This document shows, in pieces, positions 36,631-45,176 of a stretch of DNA of 64,000 nt; position 1 is the stretch's first letter, and every line of letters starts with the position of its first letter. The notes under the pieces were generated by a model. The model worked only from the letters and a program-made list of their open reading frames with translations. It ran no database searches and had not been told where the DNA came from. A program made the translations under genes and the position numbers. Origin of the DNA: JABCPE02 sp963520375 (lineage in GTDB: Bacteria > Bacteroidota > Bacteroidia > Flavobacteriales > Weeksellaceae). Where the stretch lies: the NCBI GenBank assembly GCA_963520375.1, contig CAUQQF010000003.1, forward strand, positions 1 to 64,000, given 5' to 3'.

Positions 36631-37656
36631 TTATCTAATCAAAAACTTAAACTTATCTATGTTTTTCAGTGCTATTCCTGTTCCTCTCACCACCGCTCTC
36701 AATGGATCTTCGGCTACGAATACAGGAAGCCCTGTTTTTTTGTGTATTCTATCACTAAGACCACGCAACAGCGCTCCTCCTCCTGCAAGATATATACCTG
36801 TTTTCCAGATATCAGCTGCAAGTTCAGGCGGAGTCATGGAAAGAGTTTCCATCACAGCATCTTCTATTCTAGATATTGAGTTATTTAATGCTATTGCAAC
36901 TTCCTTATAACCTATCATGATTTCTTTTGGTTTTCCTGTAATAAGGTCTCTACCCTGTACAGAAATATCATCCACTTCTACATCTAGCTCTTCCATCGCC
37001 GCTCCTACTTCTATTTTTATTCTCTCTGCTGTCTTTTCACCGATGTACAAGTTATGGTTGGTTCTTAGGTAATAGGCAATATCATCTGTAAACACATCCC
37101 CTGCGATTTTAACAGACTTGTCACAAACGATTCCTCCAAGTGCAATCACTGCAATCTCCGTAGTTCCTCCTCCTATATCTATCACCATATTTCCTTCTGG
37201 TTTCTGAATATCTATCCCTACACCTATCGCAGCTGCCATTGGTTCATAGATAAGTCTAATTTCCTTAGCATGAACTTTCTGAAGAGAATCCTTAACCGCT
37301 CTAATCTCCACCTCTGTAATTCCAGAAGGGATACAAACAACAATTCTAAGAGCTGGCTGAAAAACCCTCCCTTTGATTCCTGGAATTTGTTTGATAAATT
37401 CCTTAATCATGCTTTCGGAAGCTTGGAAATCTGCGATAACCCCATCTTTCAAAGGGCGGATTGTCTTTATTTCCTCATGGGTTTTACCCTGCATGTGTTT
37501 TGCTCTGTCTCCTACTGCTATAATCTTTCCTGTGTTACGCTCCACCGCTACGATAGACGGCTGATCTACTACGATTTTGTTGTTATGTATAATTAGGGTA
37601 TTAGCTGTTCCTAAGTCAATCGCTATCTCTTTCGTGAATACATTAAATAGTCCCAT
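36631..37656 (-). CDS. mreB: Rod shape-determining actin homologue MreB
   Basis: A 341-residue actin-fold ATPase that positions cell-wall synthesis. Phosphate 1 motif IAIDLGTANTLI (12-23), connect/phosphate 2 region MVIDIGGGTTEIAVIALGG (about 157-175) and adenosine motif IYLAGGGALLRGL (about 288-300) are intact. It heads the operon. The gap upstream holds TATATTTG on the minus strand (37689-37682), a likely -7 element 26 bp from the ATG. Confidence 0.97.
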   Translation of the reverse strand: MGLFNVFTKEIAIDLGTANTLIIHNNKIVVDQPSIVAVERNTGKIIAVGDRAKHMQGKTHEEIKTIRPLKDGVIADFQASESMIKEFIKQIPGIKGRVFQPALRIVVCIPSGITEVEIRAVKDSLQKVHAKEIRLIYEPMAAAIGVGIDIQKPEGNMVIDIGGGTTEIAVIALGGIVCDKSVKIAGDVFTDDIAYYLRTNHNLYIGEKTAERIKIEVGAAMEELDVEVDDISVQGRDLITGKPKEIMIGYKEVAIALNNSISRIEDAVMETLSMTPPELAADIWKTGIYLAGGGALLRGLSDRIHKKTGLPVFVAEDPLRAVVRGTGIALKNIDKFKFLIR

Positions 37657-37681
37657 TTATCTATTTTATTTTTAATTCGCA

Positions 37682-37689
37682 CAAATATA
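37682..37689 (-). promoter_or_regulatory. -7 promoter element of mreB operon
   Basis: TATATTTG on the minus strand matches the Bacteroidota -7 consensus. No clear -33 box at the usual distance. The rest of the 190-bp gap to the ion channel gene (37657-37846) is AT-rich with no gene. Confidence 0.45.
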
Positions 37690-37846
37690 TGAAATTTATT
37701 AAGTATTTTTATGCTTTCTATCGCAGTTTTACAAAAACTTTAACATTAGTTGTTTTTAATCTTTAAAAAAGAAAAAAAATCACAAGCCTCAAAAAACCTT
37801 ATTCAAAATTCTAAAATCAGATTTTATAACAAAAAATCTCCCTAAA

Positions 37847-38680
37847 TTAGGAAGATTCTTCTACTATTTTATGTCCGCACTGCTTACAATATCTGGCATC
37901 ATCATCATTATCAATATTTCCACAGCAGTCGCATAGTTTCTTTGTCTTGTTCATACATTCTCTCATCTGAGATGAAACAATCCCAGTCGGCACAGCTATA
38001 ATGCTATAACCACAGAGCATAAGAACCACTGAAAGCAGTTTCCCCAGCGGTGTAGCGGGAGAAATATCCCCATACCCCACCGTAGTGATAGTGACCACCG
38101 CCCAATAGATACTCACAGGAATATTATGAAAACCATTTTTCCCTCCTTCTATGATATGCATAAGCGCTCCTAAAACCACCACAATGATGGTAATGAACAT
38201 CAGGAAAATATAAATTTTTCTGGAACTGCTTCTGAGTGACTGCAAAATATAATGCCCATCATCCATATAGTCCATCATATTTAGAATCCTAAATACCCTA
38301 AGTAATCGGAACAGCCTGATAATCATCAGGTATTTAGCTTCAGGAGTAAAAATACCGATATAAAACGGCAGGATAGAAAGAAAGTCTATAACCCCCATCA
38401 TACTGAATATATAGTCTTTCTTGTTTTTTACAACCATTATCCGAACCACATATTCTGCCGTAAAAATGATGTTCATAAGCCACTCAATGACTAGGAAAGT
38501 CTTATGAAAACGAATATTCTCCACGCTGTCCATGACAACTATCAGGGCACTGAGGACTATCATCGCCAGCAAAACCACATCAAACAACTTCCCTAAGGGA
38601 GTCTCCGCAAAATATATTATTCTAAATACTTTCTTCTTCCATTCCGCTTCTTCAGGAATGAGATTATGTTCTCTACGCAT
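37847..38680 (-). CDS. Voltage-gated-type potassium channel with C-terminal zinc ribbon
   Basis: A 277-residue six-helix ion channel. S1-S4 occupy about 28-135, with the voltage-sensor-like helix RLFRLLRVFRI near 122-132. The pore holds the K+ filter TTVGYGD near 198-204. After S6 the cytoplasmic end has CDCCGNIDNDDDARYCKQCG, two CxxC pairs that look like a zinc ribbon, in place of the usual RCK domain. It is probably a tetrameric K+ channel of the Kv/KvAP type. It is transcribed alone, with no transport partner nearby. Confidence 0.88.
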   Translation of the reverse strand: MRREHNLIPEEAEWKKKVFRIIYFAETPLGKLFDVVLLAMIVLSALIVVMDSVENIRFHKTFLVIEWLMNIIFTAEYVVRIMVVKNKKDYIFSMMGVIDFLSILPFYIGIFTPEAKYLMIIRLFRLLRVFRILNMMDYMDDGHYILQSLRSSSRKIYIFLMFITIIVVVLGALMHIIEGGKNGFHNIPVSIYWAVVTITTVGYGDISPATPLGKLLSVVLMLCGYSIIAVPTGIVSSQMRECMNKTKKLCDCCGNIDNDDDARYCKQCGHKIVEESS

Positions 38681-38731
38681 GATAAATTCCTTTGAAATCT
38701 AAAATTGAAAAGGGCAAAGTTAGTCAATTTT

Positions 38732-39460
38732 TTATTTTACAAACCAAAAAACTTTTTCCATAGAGTCCACCCCCGCCGAAACGGCATCTTTGAGAGTTCC
38801 GCCTATTTTCAGCCTATGGTCTTTGAGCCACCAGATTTTATCTGAAAAATCTTTTGCCAAGCGCCAGTCATGTGAAGAAAACAAAATAGCCTTATTTTTT
38901 TCTTTTGCTAATTTTTTCAAAAGATTTAGAATCATCATTTTATTTTCTTCATCCAGATATGTCGTAGGTTCATCCAAAATAATCATCGGTGTATTCTGCG
39001 CTAAAGCCCTTCCGATAAAAGCTTTCTGAAGATTTCCATCGGATAGTTTTTTGAGCGGAAAATCCTTATACGGAGTCAAATTCAGATTATCTATTATCTC
39101 CTCCACCTCCTGCAAATCATGAGAATTTAATTTAAAATAATACGGATAATGAATATATTTCCCTAACGAAACCAAATCCATAGCTGTATAATTTTCAGGA
39201 ACTTGAGTTTTAGAAAAAACCATAGAAATCCATTTTGGAATCTGCTTGGAAGAAACCGATTTTATTTCAGTTTCCTTAATCCAAATCTGCCCCTTCAGCG
39301 GCGGTATCTGCCCCAAAATAGTCCTCATAAGGGTAGTTTTCCCAATACCGTTATTCCCCACCAAAAGACAAACCTCACCAAGCGAAAGCTCTGCATCAAT
39401 GGACGAGACCAAAGGCTCTCTATAGCCTATCTCTAATTTTTTTAGTTCTAAAAAAGGCAT
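38732..39460 (-). CDS. ABC transporter ATP-binding protein (FecE/siderophore type)
   Basis: A 242-residue ATPase subunit. Walker A is GNNGIGKTT (about 35-43), the signature is LSDGNLQKAFIGRAL (not LSGGQ), Walker B is MIILDEPT, and the H-loop is SSHDWR. The pattern fits BtuD/FecE-type importers of iron chelates, haem or cobalamin. No permease or binding protein is adjacent. It starts 2 bp after dusB on the same strand. So either its membrane partner is elsewhere or this is an orphan subunit. The exact transported compound is not inferable. Confidence 0.8.
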   Translation of the reverse strand: MPFLELKKLEIGYREPLVSSIDAELSLGEVCLLVGNNGIGKTTLMRTILGQIPPLKGQIWIKETEIKSVSSKQIPKWISMVFSKTQVPENYTAMDLVSLGKYIHYPYYFKLNSHDLQEVEEIIDNLNLTPYKDFPLKKLSDGNLQKAFIGRALAQNTPMIILDEPTTYLDEENKMMILNLLKKLAKEKNKAILFSSHDWRLAKDFSDKIWWLKDHRLKIGGTLKDAVSAGVDSMEKVFWFVK

Positions 39461-39462
39461 AT

Positions 39463-40446
39463 TTATTCCTTATCCAGCTGAGTATAAATTTCCTCCAAAA
39501 CGCTCTCCATTTCCTGCATCGTAAGAACCTGTAAGAACTTGGTTCTATATTCCTTAAAATGCGGTATCCCTCTGAAATAATTGCTGTAATGCTGTCTCAT
39601 CTCTATCAGTCCCGCTCTTTCGCCTTTCCATTCTGCTGACCATTCTGCATGCTGTCTTACAGCTTCCAGCCTGTCTTTTACTGTAGGCGGCGGTAGTTTT
39701 TCTCCCGTTTGGAAGAAATGTTTTATCTCGTTAAAAATCCATGGGTAACCTATCGCCCCGCGCCCAATCATCATTCCGTCAATATTGTATTTCTCTCTGT
39801 ATTCTAAGGCTGTTTCTGGCGAATCAATATCACCATTTCCGAAAATCGGGATTTCTATATTAGGATTGTTTTTGACTTTGCTAATGTACTCCCAGTCGGC
39901 TTTTCCTTTATACATCTGTGTCCTTGTTCGGGCGTGGATGGTAAGGGCTTTTATGCCAACTTCCTGCAATCTCTCCGCTACTTCCTCTATATTGATACTC
40001 TCTGTATCCCAGCCCAGCCGAGTTTTTACTGTAACTGGCAGTTCAGTAGAATTTACCACTGCTTTGGTAAGTTTTACCATCAAATCAATATCTTTCAAAA
40101 CCCCTGCTCCAGCGCCTTTGCTGACCACCTTTTTCACAGGACAACCGAAATTAATATCCACCAAATCTGGCTGTACCGTTTCCACTATCTTGGCAGACAT
40201 CGCCATCGCTTCCTCATCGCCCCCAAAAATCTGAATTCCCACTGGTCTTTCGTAGTCAAAAATATCCAGCTTTTTCTTGCTCTTTATCGCATCACGAATA
40301 AGCCCCTCGGAGGAGATAAATTCTGAATACATCAGGTCTGCCCCATGCATCTTACACAAACGGCGAAACGGCGGATCCGAAACATCTTCCATCGGCGCCA
40401 AAAGCAATGGAAAATCAGGAAGTTCTATTTTATCTATTTTCAACAT
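39463..40446 (-). CDS. dusB: tRNA-dihydrouridine synthase DusB
   Basis: A 327-residue FMN enzyme that reduces uridine to dihydrouridine in tRNA. The TIM barrel starts with LLLAPMEDVSDPPFRRLC. The catalytic Cys lies in VDINFGCPVKKVVSKGAGAGVL (about residue 102). FMN/phosphate loops are seen in FGNGDIDSPE and MIGRGAIGYPWIF. The ATG at 40446 is chosen over a TTG 6 bp upstream. It is followed by the ABC ATPase gene after 2 bp. Confidence 0.94.
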   Translation of the reverse strand: MLKIDKIELPDFPLLLAPMEDVSDPPFRRLCKMHGADLMYSEFISSEGLIRDAIKSKKKLDIFDYERPVGIQIFGGDEEAMAMSAKIVETVQPDLVDINFGCPVKKVVSKGAGAGVLKDIDLMVKLTKAVVNSTELPVTVKTRLGWDTESINIEEVAERLQEVGIKALTIHARTRTQMYKGKADWEYISKVKNNPNIEIPIFGNGDIDSPETALEYREKYNIDGMMIGRGAIGYPWIFNEIKHFFQTGEKLPPPTVKDRLEAVRQHAEWSAEWKGERAGLIEMRQHYSNYFRGIPHFKEYRTKFLQVLTMQEMESVLEEIYTQLDKE

Positions 40447-40746
40447 GTCCAATCTATAAATACATCTATTTATGTTTACAAAGGTAAAAGTTTATATCCT
40501 TATATAAAAACTTATTTCTTTTTAACCAACCAAATTATTCAATAATCTTACCCATTTTTTATTAATAATACTGTTTCTTTACACTATTCATAAATTTTTC
40601 ATTCGTATTTTTAATCCTCCTAAAAGACTTTTTTCTATATATTATTTTGTTTCCTTATTAAACAAATCTATCATTTGGTTATAAATATATTTTTTAAGTG
40701 AATAAACAAAATAAAATATTTATATTTGTCCAAAATTATATTATTT
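40447..40746. other. AT-rich intergenic stretch
   Basis: 300 bp between dusB and the yaaW-like remnant. I find no open frame of note, tRNA or strong hairpin. The only feature is TATATTTG at 40721-40728, a -7 element 18 bp ahead of the yaaW-like ATG, with no convincing -33 box. Confidence 0.5.
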
Positions 40747-41476
40747 ATGGCATATATATACGATTCTGATTTAGAGTTCTTAAAAGAATGTGAAAATGAC
40801 GATTTAAGAACATTAGTGGATTATCTCACCACTGATAAAGATGGGGATGTTCGTTGGACAGAGAGTTTAACCTCTTAAAGAATTTTACCCTCACAATTTA
40901 CAGAAACTATATCCAATTTTCGCTGAAGAATTACAGCGTTTTGGAGGAGATAGCATTATGAATCTGTTTAGAGGAAATGGTGTGCTTTATAGAGAAATTT
41001 TGTGTGATGTCGCTAAAAAAGCTAAAGTAAATTTTAACAAAAATAGTAGCACAGAAAGAATAGAGGAACTTTATCTTCAAAAAATAATGTCTGATGCTAT
41101 TGATAAAATGTCTGAAGAAGAATTAAAAACATTCATTGAAGAATTCAATGGTGGAAAATCTTTCACAGGAGTTACTGGTGCCGCACTAACACAATTAGCT
41201 CATCAACTAGTAAAAAATTCTGGGTTCCACCTATATAAAATGTCTGTTATAATCGCAAATCAAATATCAAAAGCTCTACTTGGAAGAGGACTTGCTTTAG
41301 CAACAAACGCAGCTTTAACAAGAACTATTTCTCTAGCATTTGGACCTATAATGTGGATTATTACTGGACTTTGGTTAGTTAAAGACATTACAGCACCAGC
41401 TTATCGAGTTACAACACCTTGTGTAATTCATATTATTTATTTAAGATTGAAGATGAAAAATAATTCAAATATTTAA
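40747..41476 (+). pseudogene. YaaW/UPF0174 (DUF3944) family gene, frameshifted
   Basis: The N-terminal piece (40747-40878) encodes 43 residues, MAYIYDSDLEFLKECENDDL to the premature stop after ESLTS, matching a DUF3944 start. From 40871 the next frame continues as LKEFYPHNLQKLYPIFAEELQRFGGDSIM and onward to 41476. It contains FRGNGVLYREILCDV, ALLGRGLALATNAALTRTI and AYRVTTPCVIHIIYLRLK, which align with E. coli YaaW (GAYRVTIPAVLQIACLR-like end). The overlap of the two frames plus a few missing codons suggests a small deletion. An ATG at 40958 could still start a 172-residue product. Family function is unknown. Confidence 0.8.
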
Positions 41477-41477
41477 A

Positions 41478-41514
41478 ATAAATAGCTATCATATTCTATA
41501 TGATAGCTATTTAT
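41478..41514. terminator. Bidirectional terminator with 17-bp perfect stem
   Basis: ATAAATAGCTATCATAT and its exact complement flank a TCT loop, one of the longest perfect stems in the window. It ends just at the trpS stop and 1 bp after the yaaW-like stop. Confidence 0.85.
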
Positions 41515-42483
41515 TTACATCCCCAAACTTTTTCTTACTCTTTGGAGAGTTTCTTGGGCTACTTTTTTGGTTTTTTCTGCTCCTTCTTGTAGTTTTTTCT
41601 CCAATTCAGGAAGATTATCCATATAATAAGCAAAGATTTCTCTTTCCTTAGCATAAGTTTCCAAAATCAAATTCAGCAATTCCGTTTTCGCGTGTCCGTA
41701 CCCGAAGTTTCCTGCAAGATATTTCTCTCTCAACGCTTGGGTTTTGTCCTCTGTCGCGATGAGTGAATATATCGTAAAGACCTTACAAGTGTCCGGATTT
41801 TTCGGTTCTTCCAGCGGCGTAGAGTCTGTCTCTATGGACATCACTTGTTTCTTCAGTTCCTTTTCTGGAAGGAATATATTGATGATGTTTCCTCTTGATT
41901 TGGACATTTTATTTCCGTCTGTCCCTGGCACATATTTCGTGTTTTCTTGCAATTCTGCCTGTGGCAGCACGAAAACCTCGCCCATTTGGTTATTAAATCT
42001 CGCTCCTACATCTCTCGCCATTTCCAAATGCTGAAGCTGGTCTTTTCCCACAGGAACCACTTCGGCATCATAGAGCAGAATATCCGCTGCCATGAGCATA
42101 GGATAGGTAAAAAGCCCTACATTCACATCTCCCAGTCTGTCCGCTTTGTCCTTAAACGAGTGAGCCAAAGTAAGCCTTTGATAAGGAAAAAAACAAGACA
42201 AATACCAAGAAAGCTCGCAGGTTTCTGGAATATCACTTTGTCTGTAGAAATAAGTTTTCTCTGTATCCAGCCCAAAAGCCAGCCACGCCGCAGCGATTTC
42301 GTAAGTGTTTTTTTTCAGCACCTCAGCATCTTTTATCTGCGTGAGAGTGTGCATATTAGCAATGAACAAGAAAGACTCATTCTCTGTTTTTTTAGATAAT
42401 TCTATGGCTGGAACGATTGCCCCCAAAATATTCCCTAAATGCGGCGTTCCTGTAGCCTGTATTCCTGTAAGAATTCTTGACAT
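41515..42483 (-). CDS. trpS: Tryptophanyl-tRNA synthetase
   Basis: This 322-residue class I enzyme charges tRNA-Trp. The HIGH-equivalent motif is TGTPHLGNILGA (about 11-22) and the KMSKS loop is KMSKSRGNI near 193-201. Rossmann-fold segments such as FLFIANMHTLT are intact and the length is normal. It is the last gene after the TRIC-like and tatD genes on the minus strand (27-bp gap), probably one unit. Confidence 0.96.
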   Translation of the reverse strand: MSRILTGIQATGTPHLGNILGAIVPAIELSKKTENESFLFIANMHTLTQIKDAEVLKKNTYEIAAAWLAFGLDTEKTYFYRQSDIPETCELSWYLSCFFPYQRLTLAHSFKDKADRLGDVNVGLFTYPMLMAADILLYDAEVVPVGKDQLQHLEMARDVGARFNNQMGEVFVLPQAELQENTKYVPGTDGNKMSKSRGNIINIFLPEKELKKQVMSIETDSTPLEEPKNPDTCKVFTIYSLIATEDKTQALREKYLAGNFGYGHAKTELLNLILETYAKEREIFAYYMDNLPELEKKLQEGAEKTKKVAQETLQRVRKSLGM

Positions 42484-42510
42484 GATTTGATTTTTTATTT
42501 TTAAACAAAA

Positions 42511-43140
42511 TTAAATTTCACATTTTAAAACCTGCTGTACATTTTTATAAATCTCGGTTTTGAGCGCTTCTATCTGCATTTCTTTGATTTCGGCAAGTTT
42601 CAGATAAACCTCATCAATAGACTCTTCTGCTGTATCCGTTTCCAAAAAAATCCTATCCAAAGGAATGTCCCGCACGGTTTCCTGCAAAGATAAGTTATAA
42701 AGCAGCGCTTTCCCAAAAGACAAATAAAAACTTTTACTCAAAAGCTCTTCTGCGGTTTCTTTTTTCTTATTAAATCCATGTACGATGAGCGGCACTTTTG
42801 CGATTTTCTGAAACCTCAGCAACTGAGAAAAACGCCGAACACAATGCACTATCACGGGTTTTTGGATTTCATTCGCCCAGAGAATCTGCTGTTCGAAGAT
42901 TTGTTCCTGCAAACTCTCATCTGCCGAGACCAGCCCATCCAGCCCACATTCGCCTATCGCAAGGCAGTTTGGGTGCTGGGATATTTCTTTTATTTTATCT
43001 AAATTCTGTCCGTAATTTTCATCAATTTTACTTGGATGAAGCCCAACTGAAAAATAATTTTCTGGAATTTCTTCCGTGAAATCCAAGTTATAAATTCCAT
43101 ATTTCCTTTCCTGAAAATGATGATGAAAATCAAAAAACAT
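42511..43140 (-). CDS. TatD-family metal-dependent hydrolase (short)
   Basis: A 209-residue amidohydrolase-superfamily protein. Metal ligands are visible: FDFHHHF (4-10), GECGLD (Glu), VIVHC and PLIVHGF (His), and FLETDTAEE (Asp). At 209 residues it is about 50 shorter than typical TatD deoxyribonucleases, with trimmed loops, as in many Bacteroidota homologues. Probable DNase or exonuclease-like enzyme; the substrate is not demonstrated. It starts 11 bp after the TRIC-like gene. Confidence 0.85.
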   Translation of the reverse strand: MFFDFHHHFQERKYGIYNLDFTEEIPENYFSVGLHPSKIDENYGQNLDKIKEISQHPNCLAIGECGLDGLVSADESLQEQIFEQQILWANEIQKPVIVHCVRRFSQLLRFQKIAKVPLIVHGFNKKKETAEELLSKSFYLSFGKALLYNLSLQETVRDIPLDRIFLETDTAEESIDEVYLKLAEIKEMQIEALKTEIYKNVQQVLKCEI

Positions 43141-43151
43141 ACAGCTTTATT

Positions 43152-43787
43152 TTATTCCCCTCTATCTTCTTTGGACAAATAGAATTTAGGCATTTCCCAC
43201 TGATATCTCACCGCGAGAGTTCTCACCGCTACAATCAGCAAAATAGTAGAAACATGCACCATAATATACGGCATAGAAGTGTATCTATACAACACCAAAA
43301 ACAAAACTCCGCCCACAATACACGCCGTAGCGTAGATTTCTTTTCTCAAAACCAAAGGAATTCTATTAAGCAAAATATCTCTAAAAATCCCACCAAAACA
43401 ACCTGTGATAACCCCCAAAGTGAGAGAAATAATCGTCCCATGCTCGGCATTCAGCCCTTTCTGAATTCCCATTATGGTAAAAAGTCCAAGCCCAAAACTG
43501 TCAAAAATGAACAGCGGTGTTTCGAATTTTTTCTCAAAAACCTTTACCAGCATCGCAAAGATACTTGCCAAAAAAACCACCGTGCAGCTGAACATATCTT
43601 TCATCCAGAAGACAGGAACTTCCAACAATAAATCCCGCAAAGTCCCTCCACCAAAGGAAGTAACGAAAGATACTATAAGCACACCGAAAGGGTCTAATCT
43701 TTTCTCTATCGCAGCAAAAGCCCCAGACATCGAGAAAGAAACCAACCCCAAAAGTTCGATTACGAAATTAAAATTTTCATACAACAT
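43152..43787 (-). CDS. TRIC/UPF0126 family membrane protein
   Basis: A 211-residue inner-membrane protein with about seven helices arranged as two homologous repeats: AAIEKRLDPFGVLIVSFVTSFGGGTLRDLLLE and the later SLTLGVITGCFGGIFRDILLN. The paired GGGxxRD-like turns are typical of bacterial TRIC-type cation channels (YicG/UPF0126). Its function as a channel or amino-acid transporter is debated. It is the promoter-proximal gene before tatD and trpS. Confidence 0.88.
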   Translation of the reverse strand: MLYENFNFVIELLGLVSFSMSGAFAAIEKRLDPFGVLIVSFVTSFGGGTLRDLLLEVPVFWMKDMFSCTVVFLASIFAMLVKVFEKKFETPLFIFDSFGLGLFTIMGIQKGLNAEHGTIISLTLGVITGCFGGIFRDILLNRIPLVLRKEIYATACIVGGVLFLVLYRYTSMPYIMVHVSTILLIVAVRTLAVRYQWEMPKFYLSKEDRGE

Positions 43788-43873
43788 AAATCAACATTTT
43801 ATTTTTTCAAAACAATAACCACACAAAACGAGTCCGTGTGGCAAAAATCAAGTTTCTATGACCGACCTTCTTC

Positions 43874-44335
43874 CTACACCCTCACTGCATCTGGAACGAA
43901 CAAAGTATAGTCACCACCAAGCGAGATAATCTCCCTGACACTACTGCTACTGATGAACGACTTAGCCGAAGAAGTCAGCAGGAAGATAGTTTCTATCTTG
44001 TTCTCCAGAGTAAGTGTCCTATTGATATGCACGATAGCTTTTTCAAACTCAAAGTCGGCAGGATTTCTCAGCCCTCTGATGATGAAATTCACATTTCTCT
44101 TTCGGCAGTAGTCCACCGTAAGCCCCTCAAAAGAGTCAATCTCCACATTAGGAAAATCCTTAAAAGTATTTCTCAAAAATTCTTTTCTCTGCTCCAGAGA
44201 AAACATATATTTTTTCTGTACATTATGCCCGATGGCGATGATGATTTTATCAAAAAGTTTCGTCGCCCTCTCTACAATATCATAATGTCCCAAGGTAACA
44301 GGGTCAAAAGACCCAGGGAATACCGCTGTTTTCAT
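43874..44335 (-). CDS. coaD: Phosphopantetheine adenylyltransferase
   Basis: This 153-residue nucleotidyltransferase performs the penultimate step of coenzyme A synthesis. The HxGH-type motif is in AVFPGSFDPVTLGHYDIVERA (Thr-Leu-Gly-His), and the ISSSSVREI block holds the second ATP-binding region (about 127-135). It lies 25 bp after the 98-residue unknown gene. The unknown genes and ddl upstream on the same strand could be cotranscribed with it. Confidence 0.96.
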   Translation of the reverse strand: MKTAVFPGSFDPVTLGHYDIVERATKLFDKIIIAIGHNVQKKYMFSLEQRKEFLRNTFKDFPNVEIDSFEGLTVDYCRKRNVNFIIRGLRNPADFEFEKAIVHINRTLTLENKIETIFLLTSSAKSFISSSSVREIISLGGDYTLFVPDAVRV

Positions 44336-44360
44336 TGTTTATTTTTAGTATTCTTAAATG

Positions 44361-44657
44361 TTATTCACTTCCCTTATAGCTTTCATTAGCAAAATCAATA
44401 TTTCTGCACGGATACCAGCCTACCATCATGTCCATCACTTCTTCTAATGTCTCTATAAGGTGCTCATCTGTCCCATCATTTTGTAATTCTTCATCACTTT
44501 CGAGGTATATTTGATAGATTTCCTTCTCTGAAAATCCTTCCGCATACAACTGCAATGCAAAGTTTCTGAGTTTTTCCACTGCATCTTGCTCAAAGAGAAG
44601 CCGTTTTATCTTCTCTTTTGCTTCATCTCTCTTTTGCGTTTTGTTATCCATCATCAT
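44361..44657 (-). CDS. Small hypothetical protein
   Basis: A 98-residue, acidic, mostly helical soluble protein (KEKIKRLLFEQDAVEKLRNFALQ; SEKEIYQIYLESDEEL) ending in MVGWYPCRNIDFANESYKG. There is no signal peptide or membrane segment. Three consecutive Met codons open it, so the exact start is uncertain by two residues. It sits between coaD and a secreted unknown. I do not recognise the family. Confidence 0.65.
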   Translation of the reverse strand: MMMDNKTQKRDEAKEKIKRLLFEQDAVEKLRNFALQLYAEGFSEKEIYQIYLESDEELQNDGTDEHLIETLEEVMDMMVGWYPCRNIDFANESYKGSE

Positions 44658-44678
44658 TACTTATCTCCTCAGTGTTTT

Positions 44679-45164
44679 CTAGCGAGTTTGATTTGATTTT
44701 TCGTAAAACTGCTTCAAATTATCCAAATTCACGCTGCAGTCTTTATTAAAAACATTATTGGCTACTAAGTTTTCCATCAAGCGTGTTGCTCCAGTTACTT
44801 TTGGGTTTCTGTAAGCTTTTTTACCAATGATATTAAAATCTACAATGCCTTTCCAGTTTCCTGCTTCGTCTTTCTTCGCTACTCCAAAGAATAAAAGTTC
44901 TCCTTTCAGAGATTTTATTTCATAGGAATAAGGCACCAGACCATATTCTGTTTGCTTTTCTTCGCCTTCATTATCCACATCATTTAGAGTTAATAAAAAA
45001 CACATTTTTTTATCCAAATATATTTCATCTGGCTCCACTCTTACTTCTTTAGCGGTATTCTTTGTTTTCGGAAGATTTAGTTTTAGCTCAGTATACAAAT
45101 CATCTTCTGACTGTGCAGAGAAAAATAAAGGAAATAGAAATGCTGTCAACCAAAGTGTTTTCAT
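44679..45164 (-). CDS. Hypothetical secreted protein
   Basis: A 161-residue exported protein with signal MKTLWLTAFLFPLFFSAQS. The mature part starts with an acidic stretch (EDDLYTELKLNLPKT). It then shows beta-rich sequence (YSYEIKSLKGELLFFGVAKKDEAGNWKG) and a conserved-looking GATRLMENLVANNVF helix. No catalytic motif is visible. It lies 12 bp after ddl and 21 bp before the small gene, so cotranscription is likely. Function unknown. Confidence 0.7.
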   Translation of the reverse strand: MKTLWLTAFLFPLFFSAQSEDDLYTELKLNLPKTKNTAKEVRVEPDEIYLDKKMCFLLTLNDVDNEGEEKQTEYGLVPYSYEIKSLKGELLFFGVAKKDEAGNWKGIVDFNIIGKKAYRNPKVTGATRLMENLVANNVFNKDCSVNLDNLKQFYEKSNQTR

Positions 45165-45176
45165 AATTTTTATGTT

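Noticed and set aside
39785..40234. Open frame of 149 codons on the + strand
   Set aside because: It is antisense to dusB, whose catalytic and cofactor motifs are intact; no independent start context.
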